Both the position numbers and the translations under genes were made by a program. A stretch of DNA of 64,000 bases from Lunularia cruciata (Eukaryota > Streptophyta > Marchantiopsida > Lunulariales > Lunulariaceae), in NCBI GenBank assembly GCA_948567375.1, contig OX419756.1, forward strand, positions 49,552,333-49,616,332. The letters are read 5' to 3'. This document shows positions 23,636-34,960 of the stretch, piece after piece. The notes below the pieces were generated by a model. The model was given only the letters and a program-made list of their open reading frames with translations, ran no database searches and was not told the origin of the DNA. Within the stretch, counting starts at the first letter, position 1, and every line of letters starts with the position of its first letter.

Positions 23636-25400
23636 GCCATATTCTTGGGGAAAGGAGAAGTAGCTAAAGAAACCCAAGAAGTGTGAGACGCCTTTTCTTC
23701 CCAATGCACAAAGAATGGTTATAAAATCAAGAGTTACAAAAACCCTGTGAGGAGAGGAATCATAGGAGCAATGATGGCTATCTTCAAGCTGGAGCAAACT
23801 ACTTATGTGATGAAACATCAAGTGATGTTCTTCCATAAGATGTTTGCAAGGGAACCAATTAATTGGGTGAAGTGCTTCCATCAGCGCACAAGACAAAATG
23901 GTGTGGAATTTGTAGCACAAGTCGCCTCCACACTACATTGTGCCATTTGCAGCCCACTTCTATTGGAATTAAATTTGCTGAACGTGGCAGAAAGACACAA
24001 AATGGTGTCCCAACTTGAGAAGAGATGTTGATGCTTAGGAGCAACAATACATTCTGTAGATCAAAAGCAATGATGAGTACTATGCACAAACGGAGCAGAA
24101 CATGCATTTAGGGGTGAATGCTCCAAAGTCAAAGAAGAGGAGTCGACAAGAATAAGAAGAAGAAGAAGAAGTAGTGGCGATGAGAAAAAATAAACCCAAG
24201 GAAGGACTTGGTGGTGATCACATTGTCAGGTGAAGAATCAAAAGGGGAAACCAAGTACAAGTCAAAAGACTTAGAGAGGGAGGAAGAACCTGAACTCACG
24301 TTGCAAAGTGGTGAAGCAAGTAGTGAGAGTGAAGATAGAGTGGAGATGCAGCCTATACCAGAGGAGGAAGAAGGAAAGCTGGAGATGGTAGAAGAAGGTA
24401 ACCCGAGACAAGAAGATGAAGTTCTAGAGAAGGAGGAGAAGAGGGTGATCATTCAGAGAGGTGTCCGTTCCAAAAGCAAGGCAACATGTGAGGCGGGGCC
24501 AAGTAGAAGAAGGGAAGTGGAGTTCAAGGAGTGAAGAATCCATCCCAATAAGGCAACTACGGCTGAGAAGAAGAGTGTCAAGCAAAGAAGAAGTGAAGAA
24601 AGAGAAAAGCCCGCAAGCCGAGGTAAATCAAAGTGAAGGAGTGGAGTATCTATGGGAGGTTGTATGCCCATTGTTAATGAAGTTGGAGGAGAAGAAGAGA
24701 GAAATGCAGTTGGAGTGTCAGGAGGTAAAGACTGTGTTGAAGGTGTTGGCAAAGTTAGAAGAAGAGAACTCGGAGTTGAAGAAGATTATAACCCAAGGAG
24801 AGTAGATGATGAAAGCCAAACTTGAGGCAGAATTGGCAATGAATAGAGAAGATTGCCAGGCGGATCAAGAATGAGAGAGAAGGATGAGGTTTGAGCTAGT
24901 GAAGGAGATCATAGTAAAGATGAATGCAATGTTGAGTACAAAAGCCAGTGTGAGGATTGAAGAAATGAGATTGCACGAGTTAAGGTTGTTGGTGCAAGAG
25001 ACAAGGAGAAGAAATGTGAAGGATAAGGATTTGAATGCTTTGCTGATTAGTCTCAAAACTAGTGTAGATAGGAAGATATTGGAAGTGGAAGACAATATCA
25101 CAATTAAATTAGATTTAGTTAAGTTAGAGATAGATAAGCTTTAGAAGGATGTAAGAGTGAAGCCAACAGTAGATCAGATAGGAGTACAAAGTAGTATCAT
25201 TGGAGATGCTAGAGAAGAGTGGGTTGGAAGATAAAGAGTTAGAAAGGTTACCCATGACAAGAATTGTAGATGAAGAAGAAGAAATGTTAAAATTAGAAGA
25301 AGAATTAGAAGTTGTGAAACCCAAAGATAGAGTAGTATGTGAGGTTACTTTGGGATCAGGTTTGCAAGCCAAAGAAGAAGTAGACATCAGATCAGAGTAG
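23636..25400 (+). pseudogene. Unit D long ORF, 3' part (after unit E)
   Basis: It resumes at ATFLGKGEVAKETQEV and continues with the conserved block MFAREPINWVKCFHQRTRQN (about 23,840-23,900). Next come an acidic segment at 24,208-24,534 (SGEESKGETKYKSKDLEREE) and coiled-coil pieces at 24,640-25,144, with a premature stop at about 24,803. It ends VDIRSE-stop at 25400. A TATA-like CTATTAAAAGG follows near 25,519. Confidence 0.7.
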
Positions 25401-26197
25401 TAATAGTTTTGAGATTTGAAGAGGCAGATATGAAGAGTTGCATTGTCATTTTGGATCTACAGGTAGGAAAAGTTGTTGTAGAACATCATAGTTTTTAGAT
25501 AGCTACTGAAGAGCTTCACTATTAAAAGGGAGCATTCACAATCATATGTTGTTCAGTGCTCATGATTTCTGAGAATAGATAAAGCAAAGTGCTGATTTTA
25601 GTGTTCCTCGCTTGAGCTTAATTCCGAGTATCAACATTGTGTGTGTATTTGTGAGTGTTGGGAGAATTTTGAAGTGCAAATCAATGTGCTTGTTGGATGT
25701 TGGATTCCACAGCCTTGATCTTCATTATGTGTTTAATCTTGAGTGAAGTGCAATTGGAGCAATGCCTTGACAGATCAAAGAGGAATTGTAGTGTTGGTAG
25801 TGTTGTGCAATTGTGAGTGTAGCGCAGTGTTGATGTGAAGCAATTTTGATCAAGGAAGTTGTGCCTTCAATGGAAGGGTGGAACACAATTTTGAGGCAAA
25901 GTCATTTTGCAATGAAGTGCCATTTTTGGGAGAGACTAAATTATCACAATCAAGATTGTTTCGAAAGATTTGATAGAGTTGTGATTAAGTGTGACAAATT
26001 GTTTTTGACTAGTCTGTGAGTCAATGCTTGTTACTCTCTTTTGGGTGTGGTTTCTACCTAAGAGATTAAAGACAAAACCAAGAAGAACTACTTGTTACTA
26101 TTTGATTTTGTATTTGACCAATTCTGACCAGTATCTCTGCAGGAACAAACTTTACTTACTTGATTACCGTAGAAGTGATATTTGTTGGGTTATCACA

Positions 26198-27631
26198 ATT
26201 GGCTTGACATCCACCACCCCCATTGATACTAGAGCTTCACCTTCTTCTTCCTCTTGCTCCTTGTAGAACTCAAACCACCTCTAAGCTCATTTCTCAAAAT
26301 AGGATTCAAAGCAATCAATTGGCCCCTTGTGATGTTAGCCTTGTGACTACCAACATCCTTCAAAGCATCGCAGTTCCCTTGGTGCTTTGAGATCAAGAAG
26401 CCCTCCATCCCCAACTTCCTCCTTGGAGTCTTTTTTGTTGATGGTGTTGAAATGCTTGTATGAGTGCTCCTAGTAGGCATAGGAGTATCTCAGCTAGGAG
26501 TAAATCCTTAAGAAGAGTGCACATCCTTTGCAAAATGAGCTCTCTTCTTCTCTTGTGCCAAAAGATCCAAATTAAGACCCTTGGACTTTGAGCACTCTCC
26601 CTTCTCATACTTGCTCTCAACCACATCTATAGATGCTATCTCCTTACCTTTGTTTGGATTAGGAGCCACTTGGGTTTCTATACCTCCCTCTTTTTCTCTC
26701 TATTGGCTCCTTCATAACCCCTTCCTCAATGGTAAGTGGAATTTGGGCAATTCTTTTGGATATGGCCTCTTCCTGCACAACCAAAACAATTTCTCTCATT
26801 GAAATTGTTGGTTGGTTGGCCTTCTCTATATGGATGAATTCCATAACTCCTAGGCCCTCTCCCTACATTCTGATCCACCTCTCTTTTCTCCCATAGTTGC
26901 ACCACATTGATCTTGAGATCTACAAGTTGTTCTATGATGGTTTCAAGTGGATCCTTTGGTAGAGGTGCAAGAACTGGAGCAACTACTTGTTGTGGTGCAA
27001 TCCTTGCCACCAAAGTATCAGAAGTTCTACCATAATTGTAACCTTGAGGAGGATGCACAACCTCCTTCACCACCAAATCACTCTCATCTCCTTCCAAACT
27101 CTCCTCCATACGAATTGCGATCTTGATAGCTTCAAGCTTGGAAGGAGGTTTCTCATATCTCACCTTGCTTCTTATTTGTGGTCTCAACCCTCCCACAAAA
27201 TTCTTGGTGAGCATGGCCCCTATGCCAATCATAGTAGTCTCCACATCATCCCCACCCTTCCTCAACACTATGCAAAATCTGGACTCTAACTTTTCCACTC
27301 TTCCCACATAGACTCTCACTTTCTCTCCATCTCCTTGCTTGAGAAAGGTAACCTCACTCATCAATCTCTCATAACTCTCATCAAGAAGAAATTTCTCAAT
27401 GAGTGCTGAAGTCAAAGTCTCCCAAGACTCTTCTTGCTCATCTCTCCTCTCTCTCTCTTGGTATTCTTACTCATACCATGTAAGTGTTGCATCCTCAAAG
27501 AAATTTGGTAATAATGAAGCCCATTGATTCTTCCTCTTCTCATTGTTTCCTATGCAAGCTCTCTTGAAATCTCTCACAAAGGCCTCCACATCTTATCCAT
27601 CCTTGCCAAGGAAAACCGGAAGTTTTCCCAT
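26198..27631 (-). pseudogene. Host-3 gag
   Basis: The minus-strand start is ATG at 27631, matching the gag start of Host-4 at 60,474. The best-kept part, 26,726-27,415 (229 codons), includes EKFLLDESYERLMSEVTFLK, MIGIGAMLTKNFVGGLRPQI and KDPLETIIEQLVDLKINVVQ. It ends in a zinc knuckle CFGCAGRGHIQKNC near 26,760-26,800, slightly different from the standard CX2CX4HX4C (one extra residue). The protein would package RNA in virus-like particles. Unit F lies 79 bp upstream of the ATG and unit D downstream. Confidence 0.8.
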
Positions 27632-27709
27632 CTTAACCCCTCACTATCTTTCTTTTATCTCAATTTTTCCTTTTCTCTTGTGGTTTCTCACTCTATAACT
27701 AATAGAGAG

Positions 27710-30700
27710 TGTGGTACCCACATTCTTTTTGTTTTGTTCTGTTTTGTAAAGTTTTGAAGAAAAAGTGTATTAAGAAAGCCTAATTACAAAGTAAAGAATG
27801 GACTTATGTGTCTTTGGAGTAAACCCAAAGAAGTCGACCTTGGGTCGGAAATTGAAAGTACTTGGATGGAGTTACGAATAGACAAATCCAAAGAATGGCA
27901 TCTTCAGATCAAGAAGTGAAGGCCGATACAAAGATAGTGTAACAATTTCTCTACGTGTCAAGCTAGGCAAGAAAGTACACTTCAAGAAATGGCGGAGGCA
28001 AGAGAAGAACATCTTGACACTGATGAGAAACCAAAACATAGAAGAAGTGGGGTCTATTTTGAAATTGATTGAAGAATGACTGCACTCCGAGGTACTATAA
28101 AATTGCAATTGCGCACGAGGAAATTAAATATGTCAAATAGATATCATGTTTCTTTGAGTAGTCATCCTACAATAATGTGTGTCAAGAAGCCGGTTGAGAG
28201 TGAAATTTTTCCGAAGTCCAGAAGGGGTTAGAGTGTTGCATCCAAGAGAGGGAATAGTTTTTCAGCCAAAGAATTAAAGAGCAAATCATGGCAAATAAGA
28301 CTAAGAATGCACTTGTAGTGAGGAGTTTTGCAATTTGGAGGTTAGATGTCATAACTAGGATTGAGGTCTTGAATACACTTTGGATTACATTCCTGGCCTG
28401 GAATTTTAGTTTCCCAGGTGTCATCATAGAGATAGCTGCAAGTGATTGTGAGGAAGGCCCCAAAGTTGAGGGGAATAGGGGAAATCAGGCTCAATGGATT
28501 GAGTTGGATTGGATGTTAGTATTGGGGAAGGAAGTAGGAGAGACAACTAGGGTCACCTTCTATAGGAAGTGTGATGCTGCAGAGGAGACCGTAGAAATCA
28601 GAAACTTGGTCTTTGCCTCGTCTACTAGCAATGGCTACAAAGTGGAGTCCTGTTGGGACCAGATCAAATAGAGCATTGTAGGAGCAATAATGGCCATGTT
28701 CAAACCCAAGAGAATGATAGATGTGAACATGCAACAGGCAGTCTTCTTCCACCAGATGTTTGCAGGAGTGAAGATGAACTAGGCAAAGTGCTTCTACAGC
28801 AAACAAGGCAGATGATCATCAATTGGAGAACCAATTCACCTCCACATTACTTTGCACCATCTGCAACACACTTCTAGGATTAAATTTGTTGATAGTGGAG
28901 GAGAGGCATCGCATGGTGTCACATTTCCATTCTGATCTACAACGAGAAGCGGATGAAGAGGAGCAGCTATACATGATACAACTTTGAGCCAACGATGATC
29001 ACTTCATTAGAATAGGATAGAGGGAGATGGTGGAAGGAAGAAGTTCAAAGATGAAGAAGCAGACTAAACCCAAAGAGGTAGCATTGCCTCAGCCACAACA
29101 AAATACCCAAAGACTCAATCTGCAAGGTAAGAAGGTGGTGAAGGAGGAGACTTTGGAGACATAGTTTGAAGGAGAGACAGAGTCCAGAGGAGGGGACTCA
29201 AAAGAAGCAAAGCTCACACTACAAAGTGAAGGATCCGGAAGTGAGAGTGATGGTGAAGAAGAAGTTCAGCAATTGACTGAAGTGGAAGAAGATGAAGCAT
29301 TTCATGCAACGATTGATCATATGGAGGGAGGAGATAACCCTTGCTTAGAATTGGCCATAGAGGAGATGGGTGCAGAGCCAAAGAAGGAAGACTAAAAGGG
29401 AGATAGAGCCAAGAAATCAATAATGGTTGAACCTGCAATATTGCTAAAGAAGAAAGCTCAAAAGCAATATTGCTGAAAGTACAAAGATCAAGGCTTTGGA
29501 GGAAAGCTTTGGCAGAAGAAACAAAGTACAAAGATGAAGCCAAAAATGAAGAAAGCTTTGAGGGAGTCAAATACTTAACACAAATTGTGACTCCATTGTT
29601 GGAGCTGCTGAACACGTAGAATAAGGTAATCCAGCAAGATCATATGAAGGTGAAGAATGAGTTGCTGGTGGTGAAGTATCTACTAGACAAAGTGAAAGGA
29701 TTGAAGGAGAGTGTAACCCAAAGAGAAGAAGAAGCTGAGGAACTTTCGGTGAATGCAGTCTTGAAGAAGAAGACTTTAGAGAACTTGCAAGAGAGTCTTG
29801 AGAAGCGGGGAAGAGAGATGCACAATCAAGCCATAGAGTTGAAAGAGCAGACGGAATTGCTGGCAAAGATGAAAGAGGAGGTCAATGAATTTTGCATCGA
29901 AAGTATTCATGTAAAGGCGTAGGGAGCTATGATGGAGCAAGAGTTAGAGAGCCTGAAGAAAAGTGAAATAGGAAAAGATCAAGCATGACAAAGGGAGTTC
30001 TTGATCTGACACCAAGAGGAGGAAGATTGCAAGGCTTGGTAAGAAGTGTTGAGATGTAGAGTTCTCAATATGCCAAAGAGAAGAAGATGCTTGCTGTTGA
30101 GTACAAAGATGAGTTAAAGATGTACCAAGAAGAGTTGAAGGTAGAATGATCTTGGGGGTATGCATCAGAGTCAATAGGAGAAGTTGATGGAAGATTGTGA
30201 GCAATGCTAAGCATGGAATCTAAAGGAAGGTTGGAGGAAGCAAGACTACATGAATTGAAATTGCTTGTGCAGGAAACTTCAAAGAGGAGAGCAAAAGATG
30301 TAGATATGAACACTCCTCTAATTTGTTTGAGGGAAAGAGTAGATAGGAAGACAATTGAGGTAGGAGACAATGTAAGTCTCATATTAGATTTAGTGAACTT
30401 AGAGTTAGGAAGACTTTGGATTAGTGTGAAGGAGGAGAAAAAGTCCAAAGTTATAGAGGTAGGGGTACAAGTGTCTTTGCAGTTGCCCTCTGAGACATTA
30501 GAGGAGAGTGGGTTGGGAGCTAAAGAGTTAGAAAGGTTACCCATGACCTCAATTGAAGTTCATAGTGAAGAAGTAGTAGAAATAGTGAAGGATTTGGTAG
30601 TTGAAGATAGACCCAAAGAAGGAGAAATACTTGGAGGATCATCGAGTTTGAAAGCCAAAGAAGAGGTAGGCATCGATCGGAGTAGTACCAGTTTTGAGAT

Positions 30701-30919
30701 ATGAAGAAGCAGATATGAAGAGATGCATTTTCATTTTGGATCTACAAGTTTGTAGAGTTGTTGAAAAATGGTATAGATGTTAGCAATTGTTGATTGCTCT
30801 ACTATTTAAAGGAGGCATTTGCAGTCTTATGTTGTTTAGTCTACGTAATCTTGAGGATAGATAAAGCAAAGTGTTGTGAAGTAGTGCTCGTCGCTTGAGC
30901 TTAATTCTGAGCATCAACT
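27710..30919 (+). mobile_element. Unit F: 3'-truncated unit
   Basis: The start TGTGGTACCCACATTC is at 27710, preceded by GAGAG (27705-27709). Similarity to other units runs through the ORF and the CTATTTAAAG box (30802-30811), then stops inside the 3' segment at about 30,919. About 470 bp that the other units carry are missing, and unrelated sequence begins with ACGATTTTGG. A target duplication cannot be tested. It sits in the leader of Host-3, whose 5' LTR is therefore missing too. Confidence 0.82.
28288..30704 (+). pseudogene. Unit F long-ORF remnant
   Basis: The ATG at 28288 opens MANKTKNALVVRSFAIWRLD. One frame stays open to 28,671 and covers the conserved N-terminal region. A TAG then interrupts the gene at a position where other copies have a sense codon. 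The coiled-coil portion is open at 29,644-29,922 and 30,204-30,704 (166 codons), with LLVQETSKRRAKDVDMN and SLILDLVNLELGRLW. This is the best preserved member of the A/B/E/F subfamily. Confidence 0.72.
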
Positions 30920-32780
30920 CACGATTTTGGATCTACTTGAGGAAGGAATGAGCCAAATAAGTCATGTGATTGTGTCTGTAAGTCCCACAATTGCGGGAGA
31001 TGCCCGAGCATATCAGGTAGAGCCTATAGGTTTGGGCACCACACTATCTGTAACTTCTCCAACTGCTAGAGTTGCTTTGGCATATCCGGTAGAGCCTGCA
31101 GGTTCATGCACCACTCTATCTTTAACCTCTTTAATTCCTACAAATGAACTATTGTATTGATATATTAGAGCCTGGGCTTGTGGATAATTCCGCAAAACTA
31201 GATGGATCAGCTTGGATAAAACCTGCAATTGAGTGTTTGGTCGGTGCAAAGAGAGGCTGAAGTACCAGCCACCAACTAAACAAGCCTGCCAACCAAACAA
31301 GTTTGTGCTTCAGCTTCTCTCCACATTTGAGTGTCCTTCCCCTTGTTGCAGCTCTCTCTTTAGTTTGCATCCTACTTGAACATCCTCCCTTTCTGTTCCA
31401 ATAGTCCTCAAATGTGTCCTCATTGGTAATATGAAGCTAGGGAACCGTTACTTAAGTATATGCTGTCAGGATACCTTCTACATGCACCAAAGATATAGTC
31501 AACACTCACAAAAGGAAGTGATCCCAAAAGCAAAAATAGGCCCGATGGCCCCTACCCTCCAATTGGCAAGAGTAGATAAAATAAGGAGGCCAATAAGGCT
31601 TCAACCTTTGAGATAGTAGGAGAAGAAGAAGTTCAATTGTCCTTGGGGGCAATAGAACTAGTTAAGCAATAGGTAGAAAGTATGGCTATCTTAGACAATG
31701 AATTCTTGTACCTCATGACTACCTTGCAAGTTCCCAAACCTTGAGACCTATAAGAAGGTGAGGATTGCACTCCTAGATGAAAGATATAAAAGGGTTAGAA
31801 AGTTGTGCTTGAATAATGATAGCAGTACTTGCATCTAGATGAGAAGTCACCAAGCAAGTCTTGTAGGATCTGCATGACTTCTAAGATTGGTTATAGCTAG
31901 TTGTTCTTCCCAACCATGGGTCTAGCTAAATCCTATAACGGTTACCACCTTGCCATTATTTATGACATTTTGGGAGCCTAGATTCATCAATGTCAACCAA
32001 GTCAAGGAGGCGGATGTAGCATTTTACCAAGTGGACAAGGTGCAATCAACTTGGTATCCCTTCCTGCCAAGACCAAATCTTACACAAGATATGTAGAAGG
32101 AGATGTTCACTACCTTTATGAGGTTAGAATACGCAATGCTACTTTTATGTTGGTAGAACCAATCTACCATTTTGACCTTGGCCTTCTCATTATAGGAGCA
32201 ACAATTAATCACCATGTAATGCTATGGGTGGAACTCAAAACCATATAGTCTGCCATGTTGTGGGCATATGAGTCAAATTTTGGGAGTTGGGGAGGACTAG
32301 GTGTGTATTAGTAGAAGCACTAATATGGGGAGATATCCAATTAGAAAACCCTCATGAAATCACTTATGTAGTGATATGCCTCCTGTACTTCACCTTAAGG
32401 TATTTAATCAATTGCTTGAGGTTGGTGAATCAAGGATTGGCTTTGAAACCACACTCATGTCTCAAAAGGGAATATATCAAGGTTTCTCAAGTATCCTACT
32501 AAGAGATCATATGGATACATCAAGTCTCTAGACTATAGAGCCCCCACAATGCCACCATCAATACCAACCCTGATTCATAGAATGTTCACATTAGTATAGT
32601 GATATGGGAATTAAAGACCGCATTGGAGCAATTAGGAGAGAGAACTCAAAACAATTTTGCTCAATTGGTGGATGCATCCTTGGCTATTTTGAAAAAGCAT
32701 GTATAAACTTGCAGGAGTCAAGCCTTTGAATATTCCTTAACTTACAAACACTCATTTCTTGCATGATAAGAGATACAACT
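30920..32780 (+). other. Degraded sequence right of unit F, unrecognised
   Basis: Several short open frames occur (30,927-31,160; 32,051-32,248), none matching a family I know. The first encodes a repeated peptide, AYQVEPIGLGTTLSVTS then AYPVEPAGSCTTLSLTS, from a 72-bp tandem duplication. The region lies upstream of a copia RT in the same orientation, so part of it may be the gag and integrase of that element, too decayed to recognise. Confidence 0.3.
31008..31151 (+). repeat. 72-bp tandem duplication, two units
   Basis: Unit 1 begins GCATATCAGGTAGAGCC at 31008 and unit 2 begins GCATATCCGGTAGAGCC at 31080. The first 55 or so bases of each are clearly similar. The period of 72 is a multiple of three, so the repeat is in frame with the small ORF 30,927-31,160. 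Confidence 0.7.
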
Positions 32781-32789
32781 TGAATGCCG

Positions 32790-33400
32790 TTGCATAGGAT
32801 TTGGACTCAAATTATTGAAAAAGTCTCTTTATGGACTTAAGCAAGCTCCACAAGCTTAGAATGCCAAGATAAATTCCTATGTTTTATACATTGGATTTCA
32901 ACTTTGCAGTTCAGATTCTTCATTTTACAAACTAAAGTTGGTGGCAATATGGTTTTGTTGATCATCTATGTTGATGACCTTATCATCATTGATAGTTATC
33001 AAGATCTCATTTGGCAAGTACAAGATCAATTGAATGGAGAGTTCAACATGAAAGACTTGGGGTAACCCACATACTTCTTGTGTATTGAGTTTATTCAAGA
33101 TGGCAATAACCTTTGGTTACTATAGTGCCAATATTCTCTCAACATGTTGGAGAAGTTTGGTATCATAGCTTGTAAGCCTATTTCTACTCCTCTCCCAACT
33201 TCTGTTAAGTTAAATGCCAAAGATGGTGAGTTGTTGGTTGATCTAAATAGGAAGTCTAAATTATTTGACTCTTCCTAGACCAGATCAAAGCTATGCTATT
33301 GGTCTGGTGAGTCAATTTGTGCAAGCACCAAGGAAGCCACATCTTGATATAGTTTGAAGGATTTTACGTTATGTGTGAAGATTAATAAATGAGGATGAAA
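32790..33400 (+). pseudogene. Ty1/copia reverse transcriptase and RNase H fragment
   Basis: Copia RT motifs appear in order on the plus strand: KSLYGLKQAPQA (near 32,830-32,865), LLIIYVDDLIIIDS with the catalytic YVDD (near 32,957-33,000), EFNMKDLG (33,040-33,063), YSLNMLEKFGIIACKPISTP (near 33,130-33,190) and YAIGLVSQFVQAPRKPHLDI (near 33,295-33,355). These are diagnostic of Ty1/copia rather than Ty3/gypsy. Stops and frameshifts are frequent. It is the only copia sequence I see in the window. Confidence 0.82.
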
Positions 33401-34960
33401 TGGTGTTTGTCCCATATGTACCCGAGTCCGGCAAGCCCATAGTGAAAGGAATTCATGTACCCTACTGCTCAGACTAGAGAATAAGGTTAAGAAGTCCCAT
33501 ACTTCCTACAATAGCCTATGAGGAATTCCACTATGTACTTAAATATGATAAGATTCCTCTTGCGGTTGTTCAATTCCAGAATCATGTAGGATTAATGCTG
33601 CCTACCAATACCCTCTTGTGTTGGTTGTCCCTCAGCTTTCAAGAGCCTGCACCAATATGGAGCCAACAAGGCTACTTGCACCGTTGGAGTCCCTCCCATA
33701 GGCATGAGGGAGCAATTAAAGGATATATTGGACATGGAGGTATCTAGCACTTATAAGATTCATCATTCTCTTGTGGGAGTAAACCGTGTAGCTGGCCTAA
33801 GGTCCAAATCTTCCCTACAGGAATAAAGGAAACTATGATTATGCTAGAAGATTGCTGGCAATAGTTGTATACTACCCAAGATCCCATAGTTTTCCAAGCA
33901 ATATCTATTAAAAGGCTTTTTCTCTATTGTACAACCATTTGGGTAGAGAAAACAAAGAAGAAAGCATATTCATTCTATTCAGATAGACTATAACAAATAT
34001 CATCTTCATGTACCTCATGCAACAAGCAAGTATGTGGGGTTGTTGTCTAGGTAGAACCCTAAAGTCGGCACTGATGGATGGATTTATTAATGTATGAGAC
34101 AACATCTTCAAGGACTACCAAGAGCAGGATCGTATGGGAGCATTCTACCTCATGAGGTCCCAATTCTTTCCCTATACCAACAAGGGCAAGAGTAAGAGTT
34201 AGCACTCAAAGGCTTTCATAGAAGGCAAACATTTAGGAGAGAGTTGTGTTGATTAGGCAATGGTACCAAGTCAAAAGGGTGAGAAACCATCTATGGGATG
34301 GTACAATAGTGCATGATAGTGAAGGATTGTGGGATCCTATATATAGGGTTGTGAGAGAGGACCTCTATGGGCTGGCTAAGCCCAAGTGTGGAAGAGGTAG
34401 AGAAGTGTTACAGGACCTTCTCTACAGGCTGACTAACTAAAGGAGTATGGACAAACTAGTTTATGGGTTCTTGTATTATAGCAAACAGATAGGTAGTAAT
34501 TAAGAATTAAGTGGGAGTACGGAAAAACTAGTTATGGGTTCTTGTATTATAGCAAACAGATAGGTAGTAAGAATTAAGTGGCACTTTGATGGTATTTTAG
34601 AGTAGGTGCATTTGAGTTAAGATCATCTAAGGGAGGGGAGCCAATTGGCATTCTTGGTGTGAGCATGTAAGAAGGTGGTGGCCAGAGGAAGAGAAGTGAT
34701 TAGGGTGGACAAAAATTCTTCTTAGGGTTAGAATAGCTATTTAATTTTTCCCCCTTTGTGGGTAATCTTCAAACCCCAGAGTCTATGATTGGAAATTATC
34801 ACCACATCACTTATGTCTCATAACCTTGTGTTCACCTACACACGCAAAGGAGTGGGTATAATTGTGACTACATGAATCAAAAATTATCATGTAAAAAGGA
34901 TGTATATGTTGTTGGCCCTAGGATCTAAGTATTTCAGGATAATAAAGAAGCCATGACTCC
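33401..34960 (+). other. Possible 3' end of the copia remnant; 71-bp tandem duplication inside
   Basis: No domain is visible. A tandem duplication with a 71-bp period lies at about 34,443-34,585; GGGTTCTTGTATTATAGC occurs in both copies and the copies are nearly identical. If the copia element is complete, its 3' LTR should lie here, but no second LTR copy exists in the window to define it. The short ORF at 34,246-34,440 is not recognised. Confidence 0.3.

Larger units (their letters stand above)
19348..26197 (+). mobile_element. Unit D: split by unit E
   Basis: The 3' end GGGTTATCACA (26197) is clear. The 5' end is mutated: CATCGTACACACA at 19348 aligns with TGTGGTACCCACA base for base. Host sequence is gag-protease on both sides; comparison with Host-4 near 61,880-61,950 shows the host is continuous across the insertion. 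The flanking GCTGG (19343-19347) and ATTGG (26198-26202) match at only 3 of 5 bases. Without unit E (20206-23635) and one copy of its target duplication it is about 3.4 kb. It belongs to the D/G/H subfamily. Confidence 0.78.

Noticed and set aside
19348-30919. Units D, E and F (all plus strand) as the LTRs of one large element
   Set aside because: E has its own near-perfect duplication inside D, D is flanked on both sides by Host-3, and F sits in the Host-3 leader. The DNA between D and F is Host-3 gag on the opposite strand, not an internal domain of the unit.
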